A stretch of 64,000 nt of DNA, from assembly GCF_003966265.1 (NCBI RefSeq), contig NZ_RXNV01000001.1:1153458-1217457 (forward strand). The letters run 5' to 3'. This DNA comes from Shewanella atlantica. GTDB lineage: Bacteria; Pseudomonadota; Gammaproteobacteria; Enterobacterales; Shewanellaceae. Below are positions 30,742 through 40,631 of the stretch, in pieces (the first letter of the stretch is position 1; every line of letters begins with the position of its first letter). A program made the translations under genes and the position numbers. The notes beneath the pieces are model-generated. The model worked only from the letters and a program-made list of their open reading frames with translations, was not told where the DNA came from and did no database searches.

Positions 30742-33700
30742 ATGCGACTAATTTTACTGCTCTTAGTATTCATGTTTACCCCCTTTGCCAATGCCAACTC
30801 TCCTCTTGGGCTAGATAAACGTCTGGGGATAAACCAAACCACAGCTAAAAACCTTTCAGTTGAAGAAAAGCTGGCGCATTTAACACGTGCAACCGAAGAG
30901 CAAAAGTTGCTTGCACAGAGCTACCAAGAATCGATTGATAGTTATCAGACTCATAAGCTCAGTATTGAACATCAACTTGTTCAAGCTCAAAACCCTCTCT
31001 CTTTGTCACAAAGTCAGGGGTTAACTCAACAAGCTTCTCTTGCGTATTTGAGGCTTTCAGAGTTAAAAGAGACAGAAGCCAATCTGAATGGAAAAATAAC
31101 AGACTTAATAAAGCTGCATAACCAGCTGCCGAATAAGATAAGTTCGGCTCGACAAACACTTTCCCAGAACAAGAAGCATACAATCACTCAACCGCCCAGC
31201 GGAGAAGAACTTGTACTTCAGGCACAACGTCAGCTCTATATTCAAACCTTAGCGACACTTGAAGCTGAACTTGCCAGCAGCCAAAAACGCATAGACCTCA
31301 ATCAGAAACAGATGTTACTGGTTAGAAAACAGCTATCCCAACAAGAAAACCTGATTGAAACGCTTAACAGCGCAGTGGCTCTGCAACGCCAGAAGAAAAC
31401 CGATGCTACAATCGCTAAAAGTCTGATTGAAACCTCGACGGAGAAAGATCCTCTCACCCAAGAGCTAAGCGCAATCAATCAAAACTATGCCTCTGAGTTA
31501 AAAGGTCTGACAACCAAAACCAATCAGGTAGTAAAACAACAAGAGGTGGCAGAGAACCGATATCAACAGCAAGCCAAGCAGTTGGCAAATATTCAACAAC
31601 AGATTGGATGGATTAAGCTCAACTCGGCTTTTGGCGAACGCTTTCTGCAGATGCTGCAAACATTACCGAACCCGCCAAACCAAGAAAAGCTACAAAATAA
31701 AATTGCCAATGCAAGAATGGCAAGATACCAAGTCGAGCAAGATCAAACCCTCAACGGACAGCAGCTACTGGCTCAGGATTCATTCACAAGCATACAGAAT
31801 AAATTACTCGACTCTCAGCATGCGCTGATCACTCAGCTATTACAGAGCTATGATCTGTACCTGAGTGAACTGGGCGACTTAAGGGTTGTTTACGAGCAGC
31901 TGACTCAACAGCATTTAACCTTAAAAAGTACCCTGAACGAGCACCTGTTTTGGGTTCCGAATGCAAACTCTATCGGACAACTATGGTTCACTGAATTCTA
32001 CCAGAGTACACAATGGCTGGTACATCAAGCTCCCTCCATAGATCTATCAAACTCCTTCACTGAACGCAGTGGTTTTTGGTCCTGGTGGATTATACTCTTT
32101 GTACTCTGTCTCGTTGCCCAGGACATTGTGACGCCTAAGTTTAAAACCGCCATGGCCCAGGATGTGACGTTCGTGGGGAATGTAACCCAAGATCAATTTG
32201 TTTATACCTACAGAGCACTTATCAATTCGCTGGCGTACAGCATCATTAAGCCTCTGCCCGTCATCACCGCGGGTTTAATCATGTACTACTCCAGTCAAAA
32301 TATGGTTTCGGCCATAGGCATGGGGGTGTTAGCCATTGGACTACTCTACCTCCTCTATCGTTTTACTTACCTGCTGGCACTCGACCGCGGCCTGTTGATC
32401 AGCCACTTTAAAGGTGAAAAAGAGATCATTCGCGAGGGCCAGCTCAGGTTCAAAACATTCACATTAATGGCCATACCTTTCTTCGGCATCATGGGGTTTA
32501 CAGAGTTTATTGATAACTCGGTACTACGAAACAGCATAGGAAGAGGTGCATTTATTGTATTCTGCATCATGTTGTTTTGGTTCTATAAGGATATTCTTGC
32601 CCTGTCGAAAAAAGAGCATCACTACCACCAGGATGGTAAGAATAAGAAGCTTATTCAACGTATCTTATGGGCTATTCTTCTATTCGTCCCACCCGTGTGT
32701 GCAGTGCTTGCATTCAGGGGGTACTACTACACAGCCTTCCAGATGCTGTTACAGTTGCAGTTATCTCTGTTACTCTCATTAGGATTTATGTTGCTCTATC
32801 AGTTGATAAAGCGCTGGATGTTGATTGAACGACGCAGAATCGCCTTCGACCGGGCAAAAGCCCGCAGAGCCGAGATCCTCTCCCAACGTGAACGAGGTGA
32901 AGATCCTCAAAACACCAATGACTCTCCAGACACCTATGAAGAGCCCGTAGTCGACTTAGAGACCATCTCCAGCCAATCTTTGGGCTTAGTACGTTCATTG
33001 CTGCTGTTGGCCTTTCTCGCCTGTTTAATCGGCCTTTGGACCCAGACTCACACGGCGCTATTCTCTTTGCTCGACGGAATAACTCTCTGGACCAGTAATT
33101 CAGTAATCAATGGGATTGAACAGCAGCTACCAATCACATTAAAGTCGTTACTGTTAGGGCTTATCATTGTGGGCTTCTCACTGATGATCGCCACCAATTT
33201 GCCTGGTTTGCTAGAGCTTATGATCTTGCAACGACTCGATTTAACCCAAGGTACAGGGTTTGCGATAACCACCGTCAGCCGCTATCTGGTGGTTTTCTTC
33301 GGCCTGCTTAGTGGGTTCTCGACCCTTGGAATGGAGTGGTCAAAACTCCAATGGCTGGTCGCAGCATTATCGGTAGGTTTAGGTTTCGGTCTTCAGGAGA
33401 TCTTCGCTAACTTTATTTCAGGCTTGATCATTCTATTTGAAAAACCTGTACGTATCGGCGATACCGTCACTATCAGAGATCTCACTGGAACTGTGAGTAA
33501 AATTCAAATTCGAGCGACAACCATTATAGACTGGGACAGAAAAGAGATTATCGTTCCCAACAAGGCATTTATTACCGAGCAGCTAATCAACTGGTCGCTA
33601 TCGGATCCGATCACCCGTGTCATTGTGTACGTTTCTGTTGCAAGAGATTCAGATCCGGCACGTGTCGAAGCCGCATTATATCAAGCGGTAAAGGAGTGTG

Positions 33701-33945
33701 ATGACGCCTTGGATACACCAGAGCCAGAGGTCTGGTTTGCCGGTTTTGGCAAACATACTCAAGACTTCGAAGTCAGAGCATATGCCAAGGATATGAACTC
33801 GCGTTGGCCACTACGTCATAAGTTACATAAACGGATCAGTAAAAAGTTAAACGAAAACAATCTTGAATTAGCATATCCGCAGCTGGAAGTGCATATTAAC
33901 AATAGCCAGAACAAAGATGCTCAAGGAGTTATTAGGGCCTGTTGA
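30742..33945 (+). CDS. mscM: MscM-like mechanosensitive channel of the MscK/MscS family
   Basis: 1067-residue protein with a cleavable signal peptide (first 18 residues), a long coiled-coil periplasmic region (to about residue 440), a dozen hydrophobic helices and the MscS pore and beta domain near the C-terminus (GLGFGLQEIFANFISGLIILFE, then IGDTVTIRDLTGTV). E. coli mscM also lies downstream of psd, which supports the name. The last three codons and the stop come from the left end of the MITE-like element at 33933-34200, so the native C-terminus has been changed slightly. Confidence 0.9.
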   Translation: MRLILLLLVFMFTPFANANSPLGLDKRLGINQTTAKNLSVEEKLAHLTRATEEQKLLAQSYQESIDSYQTHKLSIEHQLVQAQNPLSLSQSQGLTQQASLAYLRLSELKETEANLNGKITDLIKLHNQLPNKISSARQTLSQNKKHTITQPPSGEELVLQAQRQLYIQTLATLEAELASSQKRIDLNQKQMLLVRKQLSQQENLIETLNSAVALQRQKKTDATIAKSLIETSTEKDPLTQELSAINQNYASELKGLTTKTNQVVKQQEVAENRYQQQAKQLANIQQQIGWIKLNSAFGERFLQMLQTLPNPPNQEKLQNKIANARMARYQVEQDQTLNGQQLLAQDSFTSIQNKLLDSQHALITQLLQSYDLYLSELGDLRVVYEQLTQQHLTLKSTLNEHLFWVPNANSIGQLWFTEFYQSTQWLVHQAPSIDLSNSFTERSGFWSWWIILFVLCLVAQDIVTPKFKTAMAQDVTFVGNVTQDQFVYTYRALINSLAYSIIKPLPVITAGLIMYYSSQNMVSAIGMGVLAIGLLYLLYRFTYLLALDRGLLISHFKGEKEIIREGQLRFKTFTLMAIPFFGIMGFTEFIDNSVLRNSIGRGAFIVFCIMLFWFYKDILALSKKEHHYHQDGKNKKLIQRILWAILLFVPPVCAVLAFRGYYYTAFQMLLQLQLSLLLSLGFMLLYQLIKRWMLIERRRIAFDRAKARRAEILSQRERGEDPQNTNDSPDTYEEPVVDLETISSQSLGLVRSLLLLAFLACLIGLWTQTHTALFSLLDGITLWTSNSVINGIEQQLPITLKSLLLGLIIVGFSLMIATNLPGLLELMILQRLDLTQGTGFAITTVSRYLVVFFGLLSGFSTLGMEWSKLQWLVAALSVGLGFGLQEIFANFISGLIILFEKPVRIGDTVTIRDLTGTVSKIQIRATTIIDWDRKEIIVPNKAFITEQLINWSLSDPITRVIVYVSVARDSDPARVEAALYQAVKECDDALDTPEPEVWFAGFGKHTQDFEVRAYAKDMNSRWPLRHKLHKRISKKLNENNLELAYPQLEVHINNSQNKDAQGVIRAC

Positions 33946-34200
33946 CCTTTCATGGTTGTTTTTGCAGCGAGGGGTTGGCATTTTATACAAGGCGGAGCTT
34001 GTGCGGTGTAGTTACTCTACATGAATAAGCAACAACGTAGTAGAAATGGCCAACAAACGCTGCCCTACGGGCTCATCTCAATGGGCATATTGCTGTGTTA
34101 CGAGCTTTTCGCTTAACCCATTAGGCGTCATAGCTCGAAGCCTTGCACTAAACCCATTGAGATTGAGCAAAATTCAAGCTCGAAAGATAAACAGGCCCTA
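33933..34200. mobile_element. MITE-like element with AGGGCCTGTT ends
   Basis: About 268 bp bounded by inverted ends TAGGGCCTGTT and AACAGGCCCTA, with CTTTC homology continuing inward (TAGGGCCTGTTGACCTTTC against the reverse complement of the right end). It has no plausible ORF. A terminal TA on each side would fit IS630/mariner-type TA duplication. It separates mscM from the GDPD gene, supplying the end of one and abutting the other. Confidence 0.75.
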
Positions 34201-34207
34201 GAACCTA

Positions 34208-34903
34208 ATGATTATTTTCGCACATAGAGGAGCAAGCGGTTATGCCCCGGAAAATACCCTCGCAGCAATGAAAAAAGCTATCGAGCTGGGGGCCGAGGCG
34301 ATAGAAATTGATATTCATAGCGTAGAGGGAGAACTCTATGTATATCATGATAGAAGGCTTGATCTTAAGAGTAGTGGAACGGGGCTCATCAGTGACGTCA
34401 GCCGCGAGTATCTGAAAAATATCTCTGTTGATGGTGAAGCGATCCCGACGCTTTGGGAGGTGATGACCTACCTGAGTAAGCAAAACTGTCTCGTCAATAT
34501 CGAGTTAAAGGGGATGACATCTCTGGCCCCCTTTATCGCCCTGTACCCAAAGCTCATTAATGAGCTGGGGTTCCGGGCCGAGCAATTACTGATCTCATCC
34601 TTTCACCATGGATTTCTACAGAAGTTTCGCCACTCCTACCCCCAGGCTTTTGTCGCACTGCTGTTAGAGGGCATTCTCTTCAATACTATCGATGCAGCAA
34701 TACAGCTTGATGCCTACTCTATCCATTTCAGCCTGAGCTTTATTACCTCCGAGTTAGTCGACGAAGCTCACTCGAAAGGATTAAAAGTGTTCGTGTATAC
34801 CGTCGATCATCCCGATGATATTCATGAACTGGATAGCATAGGGGTAGATGGAATATTTACCAATTACCCTGATAAGGCGGCACAAACACTGGCCCAGGGC
34901 TAA
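34208..34903 (+). CDS. Glycerophosphodiester phosphodiesterase
   Basis: 231-residue TIM-barrel phosphodiesterase with the catalytic HRGA near the N-terminus, the ENT motif (APENTLAA), EIDIHSVEG with metal ligands and the C-terminal VDGIFTNYPD. There is no signal peptide, so it is the cytosolic UgpQ type that hydrolyses deacylated phospholipid heads. The start lies eight bases after the MITE-like element, with no clear ribosome-binding site, suggesting that the insertion replaced its leader. Confidence 0.93.
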   Translation: MIIFAHRGASGYAPENTLAAMKKAIELGAEAIEIDIHSVEGELYVYHDRRLDLKSSGTGLISDVSREYLKNISVDGEAIPTLWEVMTYLSKQNCLVNIELKGMTSLAPFIALYPKLINELGFRAEQLLISSFHHGFLQKFRHSYPQAFVALLLEGILFNTIDAAIQLDAYSIHFSLSFITSELVDEAHSKGLKVFVYTVDHPDDIHELDSIGVDGIFTNYPDKAAQTLAQG

Positions 34904-35041
34904 ATATCAATATTATTGAACCCATACATGAAAAAGTTCGATATTATTAATAAACGCGAGACATTCAGTCTGGTGGATTTAAGATAAAATTGTTCGCACA
35001 ATCAGCACATTCCAGCCTAAACTAGATATTGTTGTGACTCA

Positions 35042-35374
35042 TTAAACTTGACGATTACCTTGTGCCCAGGCACCAATAAGAAAGAAGATAAGCGTCACCA
35101 CAAGCAATAACCAGTGAGCAGGCAAACTGGCCATGTTTCTGGCAAGTATGGGACTAACTGAAATAATCAGTAAACCATAGCCAAATGCATTGACCAATAC
35201 AAAAGCTAACGTCCTGAGCACAAATGATCGAGTGGCCAACTTTCGCCTTAAGAAGCGATTGATATCGGCGCCGAATACGACAAGAGTACAGGCAACTATG
35301 GCTGTCGCGATCTCGTTAAGCCAAGGATAGAGCCAGGTTCCAACCTGATGAAATATTGAAATAATTTGTTCCAT
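35042..35374 (-). CDS. DUF3392 family membrane protein
   Basis: 110-residue inner-membrane protein with three hydrophobic helices (near residues 18-38, 55-78 and 84-103). It resembles DUF3392 as I recall it, a family of unknown function. The ATG at 35374 (GGAT upstream) is preferred over two start codons a few residues earlier. The DNA upstream of it is the MITE-like element at 35393, so its promoter may lie in or be disturbed by that element. Confidence 0.7.
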   Translation of the reverse strand: MEQIISIFHQVGTWLYPWLNEIATAIVACTLVVFGADINRFLRRKLATRSFVLRTLAFVLVNAFGYGLLIISVSPILARNMASLPAHWLLLVVTLIFFLIGAWAQGNRQV

Positions 35375-35392
35375 TCTAGGATCCATGAATAA

Positions 35393-35655
35393 TACCAATC
35401 AGTATAAGAAAGTGATCTACTCAGAGTTACTTTTGGAAAACTAATTCAAGGCGAATAGATGATGCAATGGTGCTCCCTTGTGAAGCTATTCAACGAGGAA
35501 GTAGGCAGCCAAAAAGACTCCTGAAAGGCGAGTTTTAGCGTTTCTGAAGCTGCGTTAACGAGCTTAAACGTAGAGCAACTATGTTCTTCACTCGCTGCCT
35601 TGCCTCAGAAGCGCTAAACTCTCGCTGAGCGATCACATCTTTATACTGATTGGTA
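35393..35655. mobile_element. MITE-like element with TACCAATCAGTATAA ends
   Basis: About 263 bp with long imperfect terminal inverted repeats: TACCAATCAGTATAA plus a GTGATC block at the left and its complement at the right. There is no coding potential. Single, partial copies of the same end occur at 25093 and 37137, so the family is dispersed in this chromosome. It fills most of the 313-bp gap between DUF3392 and the dehydrogenase gene. Confidence 0.75.
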
Positions 35656-35687
35656 TAATAGTCAACTTAAGAATAAAGGGAGTGTGT

Positions 35688-36614
35688 ATGAGACACAAGT
35701 TACTATTATTGACCCATGAAAATGAGCGCTATCGTGATCTGCTTACCTCCTGCCATCTTCCTGAACTCACCCTACTGGGTGATGACCCGCAAAACATAGT
35801 TGAAGCCGATATCTGGCTTGCCGAACCAGGCCTCGCCGCCCCAATTCTGCCCCACGGTAGAAAGCTTACCTGGATGCAATCCACAATGGCCGGAGTCGAC
35901 GCCTTAGTCAAACCGCGTCAGAGAAAGGACTATCGACTCACAAATGTGAGGGGCATATTTGGCCCATTGATGAGTGAGTACCTTTTTGGCTATTTGCTGG
36001 CTCACCAGCGAGAGCATCAAAAATATAAGTCGCAGCAGGCTGAAAAAATTTGGCTTCCCGGTAGCTTTAAGACACTTCAGGGCCAGCACCTGCTCCTACT
36101 CGGCACCGGTAATATCGCTAAGCACCTTGCGCAAACCGCCAAGCATTTTGGCATGCGGGTCACCGGAATCAACCGTGGCGCCAAACCAACTAAGGGCTTC
36201 GATGAAGTAGACACCTTAGCGCACTTACCTAAGTACCTGGTGCAGGCTGACGCTATCGCCAGTATCTTACCCAGCACTCCTGATACCAAAGGTGTCCTCA
36301 ATACCGAAATGCTTTCTCTGATGAAACCTGAGGCCATCTTATTTAATCTGGGGCGCGGAGATGTGTTGGATTTGGACGCGCTCTATCAGCAATTAGTTAA
36401 AAATTGTCAGCAAAATGCAATTTTAGATGTCTTTAATCAAGAGCCACTTCCCCGGGAACACCCTATCTGGTCATTACCAAATGTCATCATAACCCCTCAT
36501 ATTGCAGCGCCCAGTTTTCCTGAACAGGTCGTGGAGATATTTATCGAAAACTACCACAAGTTACTCAATGGTGAGCAACTATCACATGAGGTCAATTTTC
36601 AACGCGGTTATTGA
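35688..36614 (+). CDS. D-2-hydroxyacid dehydrogenase family protein
   Basis: 308-residue NAD(P)-dependent reductase of the D-isomer 2-hydroxyacid dehydrogenase family. The Rossmann motif LGTGNIAKHLA, the substrate Arg in LGRGDVLD, a Glu in NQEPLP and the catalytic His in PHIAAPSFP are all present. The ATG at 35688 has AAAGGGAG upstream; a GTG two codons earlier is possible. The substrate (glyoxylate, hydroxypyruvate or other) is not readable. An AAGCTGAAA/TTTCAGCTT hairpin at 36644-36672 may end the transcript. Confidence 0.9.
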   Translation: MRHKLLLLTHENERYRDLLTSCHLPELTLLGDDPQNIVEADIWLAEPGLAAPILPHGRKLTWMQSTMAGVDALVKPRQRKDYRLTNVRGIFGPLMSEYLFGYLLAHQREHQKYKSQQAEKIWLPGSFKTLQGQHLLLLGTGNIAKHLAQTAKHFGMRVTGINRGAKPTKGFDEVDTLAHLPKYLVQADAIASILPSTPDTKGVLNTEMLSLMKPEAILFNLGRGDVLDLDALYQQLVKNCQQNAILDVFNQEPLPREHPIWSLPNVIITPHIAAPSFPEQVVEIFIENYHKLLNGEQLSHEVNFQRGY

Positions 36615-36799
36615 AAATGAGTCGATTCACCGGTCCTTATTCAAAGCTGAAACCTGCAGGGTTTTCAGCTTAACGGGCCTTCTACACGACCAATAAAGCT
36701 TATCTGCTTCCACTTTCTTCTAAACAAGAACCTCTGTCACATTTTTTAATAACACACACCAGGATTTTTAGCAGTAAACTATAACCACCAGCTATTAGC

Positions 36800-36819
36800 A
36801 TTGAGAATCATTTTCATTT
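36800..36819. promoter_or_regulatory. Fur-box-like site upstream of bfd
   Basis: The stretch TTGAGAATCATTTTCATT resembles the interleaved GATAAT/ATTATC Fur consensus. It lies 33-53 bp upstream of bfd, an iron-regulated gene in other bacteria. It is a likely iron-repressed operator. Confidence 0.65.
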
Positions 36820-36852
36820 ATACTTCTTAAATCGAATTAGGGAGACTTTTTA

Positions 36853-37044
36853 ATGTACGTTTGTCTTTGTCATGCAGTAACTGATACACAGATCAAAGAA
36901 GCCGTTAGTCAGGGGGATATCTCTCTTGCTGATGTTAAAAAGCGCTTAGGTGTAGGCAGTCAATGTGGAAAGTGTACCAGAATGGCAGGCCAGATCATTC
37001 AGAGGCAGTTAGACATAGAGCCTAACTATTACGAAGTAGCCTAA
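36853..37044 (+). CDS. bfd: Bacterioferritin-associated ferredoxin
   Basis: 63-residue [2Fe-2S] protein with ligands in CLCH at the N-terminus and CGKC near residue 37. It delivers electrons to bacterioferritin to release stored iron. It has a GGGAG site, a Fur-like box upstream and a shared terminator with parC. Confidence 0.95.
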   Translation: MYVCLCHAVTDTQIKEAVSQGDISLADVKKRLGVGSQCGKCTRMAGQIIQRQLDIEPNYYEVA

Positions 37045-37096
37045 ACTTCTAAGCCCCTCTATTGTTCTAAGCTTCTAAGATAATCGTACTCCCAAT

Positions 37097-37123
37097 AAAA
37101 AAGCTGCCATCGGCAGCTTTTTT
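37097..37123. terminator. Bidirectional terminator between bfd and parC
   Basis: GCTGCC/GGCAGC stem with a three-base loop, flanked by A and T runs on both sides; it can end bfd (+) and parC (-). Confidence 0.93.
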
Positions 37124-37155
37124 TAGTAATAACGACTTATACCGATTGGTATTAG

Positions 37156-39429
37156 CTATTCTTCTATCGCTTGAACGCCGTCACCGATTTCAACACTATC
37201 GACCCGTTGCAAGCCGCGAGGTAGCTTAGCTCCACGTCGGCCACGCTCACCTCGATAATGCTCCAGATCGCTTGGTTTTAACGTTAATTTACGCTTACCC
37301 GCCCAGAGCGTTACCGCAGTATCTTCGGGGACGACATGCAGATGTGCTAACAGCTCTTCCCGACTCTTAGCTCTCTCGCTGGGGATACCGATGATCTTAT
37401 TACCCTTACCTTTTGAGAGCTGAGGTAAAGCCTCAAGGGAGAATACCAACATACGACCTTCATTGGTGATAGCCAATATCGATTCCACCTTCGATTTATC
37501 GACGATCTGAGGTGCGATAACCTTTGCATTGGCAGGCAGCGTCAATAAGGCCTTACCCGCTTTATTTCGGGATACCATATCTTTATAGGAACCGACAAAG
37601 CCATAGCCTGCATCTGAAGCGAGCAGATAGAATTTATCATCATCGCCTAATAAAACATGCTCCATCACCTCACCCGGTGACAGATTAAAGCGCGTCGTTA
37701 TCGGCTCGCCCTGACTCCTTGCCGATGGCAGGGTGTGAGTCTCAGTTGCAAAAGCACGCCCCGTCGACCCTATAAACACACTAGGCTGGTTACTGCGACC
37801 CGCAGCGCAGCAGAGGAAGCTATCTCCGGACTTATAAGACAACGCCTTCGCATCGATATCATGCCCTTTAGCACAGCGAACCCAACCCTTTTCTGACAAC
37901 ACAACGGTAACGGCTTCAACTGGCGCCAACTCCTGCTCAGTCAATGCCTTGGAATCTCCACGCTCAACCAGAGGAGAACGTCTGTCATCGCCATAAGTTT
38001 CGCCGTCTTGCTTCAGTTCCTTCTTAATCAGCGTCTTCATTCTTCTATCAGAGCTTAATAGCAACTGCAGTTTGTCACGCTCGGCTTCAAGTTCGCTCTG
38101 CTCACCCTTGATCTTAAACTCTTCGAGTTTAGCCAGGTGGCGTAGCTTAAGATCAAGAATCGCATCAGCCTGAATATCGGTCAGGTTAAACCTCGACATC
38201 AATTCGGCTTTAGGCTCATCCTCATAACGGATAATCTCAATCACCTCATCGATATTCAGGAAGGCCGTCATCAAGGCTTCGAGTATATGCAGTCTGGCTA
38301 AGATCTTATCGAGTCTATGTTGAACACGACGAGTTACCGTTTGGAAACGATACTCCAACCACTCGGTGAGGATCTGTTTTAAGCCCTTCACCTGTGGACG
38401 TCCGTTCAGCCCTAAAATATTCAGGTTTACTCTGAAAGACTTCTCTAAATCAGTGGTGGCAAACAGATGAGCCATAAGCTGATCGTTATCGACTCGATTT
38501 GATCTGGGGACAACGATGATACGCACAGGATTTTCATGGTCGGACTCATCTCTGAGGTCGGCAACCATAGGCAGCTTCTTAGCCTGCATCTGGGATGCAA
38601 TTTGCTCCAGGATCTTGCCGCCGCTGGCCTGATGAGGAAGCGCGGTGATGACCACTTCGCCATTTTCAATCTTATAGACGGCTCGCGCTTTAATCGAACC
38701 TCGACCCGTAGTGTAGATTTTGCTGATATCACTGCTGGGAGTGATGATCTCGGCTTCAGTGGGATAGTCGGGGCCCGGCACAAATTCCATTAAACGTGCT
38801 AAATCAGCCTTAGGGTTATCGAGCAGTTCAACACAGGCTGAGACTAACTCACGAACATTATGGGGTGGGACATCCGTCGCCATGCCTACTGCGATGCCGG
38901 TAATACCATTGAGCAGAATATGCGGTAAACGAGATGGCAGAACCAAAGGCTCTTTCATCGTACCATCGAAGTTCACACCCCAATCGACGGTCCCCTGCCC
39001 TAATTCACTTAATAAAACCTCTGAGAATTTTGACAAACGTGCTTCGGTGTAACGCATGGCGGCAAAAGATTTAGGATCATCCGGTGCCCCCCAGTTCCCC
39101 TGACCATCAACCAATGGATACCTGTAGGAGAATGGCTGAGCCATCAACACCATAGCCTCATAACATGCACTATCGCCATGCGGATGGTATTTACCTAATA
39201 CGTCACCTACCGTACGCGCTGACTTCTTATGCTTGGATTGAGCAGATAACCCCAGCTCGCTCATCGCGTAAATAATACGACGTTGTACAGGCTTCAAGCC
39301 ATCACCTATGTGAGGTAAAGCACGGTCCATAATAACGTACATGGAATAGTTCAGATAAGCGTCTTCGGTAAAGCGCCGAAGAGGCATCTGTTCTACACCA
39401 TCAAGGCTTAAATCTATCGCATCACTCAT
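37156..39429 (-). CDS. parC: DNA topoisomerase IV subunit A
   Basis: 757-residue DNA-cleaving subunit that decatenates daughter chromosomes with ParE. The quinolone-resistance region shows [15 protein letters not shown], with the Tyr nucleophile in RYTEAR and Ser at the position usually mutated in resistance, i.e. wild-type-like. The C-terminal beta-pinwheel is present (repeats ending near [13 protein letters not shown]). It overlaps the PQQ-dehydrogenase gene by four bases. Confidence 0.97.
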   Translation of the reverse strand: MSDAIDLSLDGVEQMPLRRFTEDAYLNYSMYVIMDRALPHIGDGLKPVQRRIIYAMSELGLSAQSKHKKSARTVGDVLGKYHPHGDSACYEAMVLMAQPFSYRYPLVDGQGNWGAPDDPKSFAAMRYTEARLSKFSEVLLSELGQGTVDWGVNFDGTMKEPLVLPSRLPHILLNGITGIAVGMATDVPPHNVRELVSACVELLDNPKADLARLMEFVPGPDYPTEAEIITPSSDISKIYTTGRGSIKARAVYKIENGEVVITALPHQASGGKILEQIASQMQAKKLPMVADLRDESDHENPVRIIVVPRSNRVDNDQLMAHLFATTDLEKSFRVNLNILGLNGRPQVKGLKQILTEWLEYRFQTVTRRVQHRLDKILARLHILEALMTAFLNIDEVIEIIRYEDEPKAELMSRFNLTDIQADAILDLKLRHLAKLEEFKIKGEQSELEAERDKLQLLLSSDRRMKTLIKKELKQDGETYGDDRRSPLVERGDSKALTEQELAPVEAVTVVLSEKGWVRCAKGHDIDAKALSYKSGDSFLCCAAGRSNQPSVFIGSTGRAFATETHTLPSARSQGEPITTRFNLSPGEVMEHVLLGDDDKFYLLASDAGYGFVGSYKDMVSRNKAGKALLTLPANAKVIAPQIVDKSKVESILAITNEGRMLVFSLEALPQLSKGKGNKIIGIPSERAKSREELLAHLHVVPEDTAVTLWAGKRKLTLKPSDLEHYRGERGRRGAKLPRGLQRVDSVEIGDGVQAIEE

Positions 39430-40589
39430 TGTTCAGTATCCAATTTTTGAGCAGGTTCAATCTCTTCTTTAATAATATCTTTATAAAACAAACGATAGAT
39501 ATTGCCTTTAAGATCATCTGAGATATACATAGCACCATCGGGTGCCGTTAATAAAGCGTAGGGTCTGGCAACGGGAAACTCTCCGTCTAAAAAGCTGACC
39601 ACAGTACTGCGCTTTATCACTTGTTGATTTTCGATCTCCAGCATCACAACCTGATAGCCAATCTTACTGGAGCGATTCCAGGACCCATTTTCGGCAACAA
39701 ACATTTGATTATGATATTTAGCAGGAAATTGTTGACCACGGTAAAAATGAAGACCCATAGGGGCTACGTGTGCAGGAAGCTCATAGGCCGGCAGCGTGAC
39801 CTTGAGATTCTCAGGCTTCTCGTATGCCGGTTCTATCACTGACTTTGCATGAATATAGGGAAAACCATAATGTGCGCCAATGTGCTCAACACGATTTATC
39901 TCATCCGGCGGCAACCTGTCACCCATCCAGTCCCGTCCTAAATCGGCAAACCAAAGGTCATTATCAATTGGCGACCAATCAAAGCCAGTAACATTACGGA
40001 TCCCCGTGGCTATCTGTTCACTGCTTCCGGTCTCTATATCTATGGCGATAATGCTACCAAAGGGTGCTACAGCCTCACAGACATTACAGGGGGCACCAAT
40101 CGATACATACAATCGACCATCTAGCCCAAAATGCAATGCTCTGCGGCTCTTATTCGCTTTTCCCGGTAATCGGTCGTAAACTTCTTTTCCGCGTCCGGGA
40201 CGTCTTAAACGGTTCTCAATATCGACAAATCGAATAATTCGCTCATCGACTGCGGCATAAAGATCGCCCTTATAAAATGCGATGGCCTCAGGAGCCTGCA
40301 AACCTTTTGCTATGACATAACGCTTATCGACTCTGCCGTCGGCATTACTATCTACCAAGGCCTGTATCGTGCCCTTCTTACGTGAACCAACAAATAGTGT
40401 CCCTTTATCTCCCAACGCTAACTGCTTTGCATCTCCCAAATCGGAAGCATACAGGGTTAACCCAAACCCTTTAGTTACGGTGATCATCATAGGTTGCGAA
40501 GCGGCTTGAGCACTCAGGCTAAACAGCGCGGCGACACTAGCCAAAAACAACCAAATTCCTTTATGATTTTTTGTATGATTCAACAACAT
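39426..40589 (-). CDS. PQQ-type soluble sugar (sorbosone) dehydrogenase
   Basis: 387-residue six-bladed beta-propeller protein with an N-terminal signal peptide (ALFSLSAQA), thus periplasmic. A CNVC pair near residue 170, the [14 protein letters not shown] blade and the [16 protein letters not shown] segment match the sorbosone/glucose dehydrogenase family. Cofactor use and substrate are inferred from the family. It sits between parE and parC on the same strand and overlaps parC by four bases. Confidence 0.88.
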   Translation of the reverse strand: MLLNHTKNHKGIWLFLASVAALFSLSAQAASQPMMITVTKGFGLTLYASDLGDAKQLALGDKGTLFVGSRKKGTIQALVDSNADGRVDKRYVIAKGLQAPEAIAFYKGDLYAAVDERIIRFVDIENRLRRPGRGKEVYDRLPGKANKSRRALHFGLDGRLYVSIGAPCNVCEAVAPFGSIIAIDIETGSSEQIATGIRNVTGFDWSPIDNDLWFADLGRDWMGDRLPPDEINRVEHIGAHYGFPYIHAKSVIEPAYEKPENLKVTLPAYELPAHVAPMGLHFYRGQQFPAKYHNQMFVAENGSWNRSSKIGYQVVMLEIENQQVIKRSTVVSFLDGEFPVARPYALLTAPDGAMYISDDLKGNIYRLFYKDIIKEEIEPAQKLDTEQ

Positions 40590-40631
40590 TATTATTATTT
40601 AAGCCTAATTATCTAATTACTGGAATAGTGA

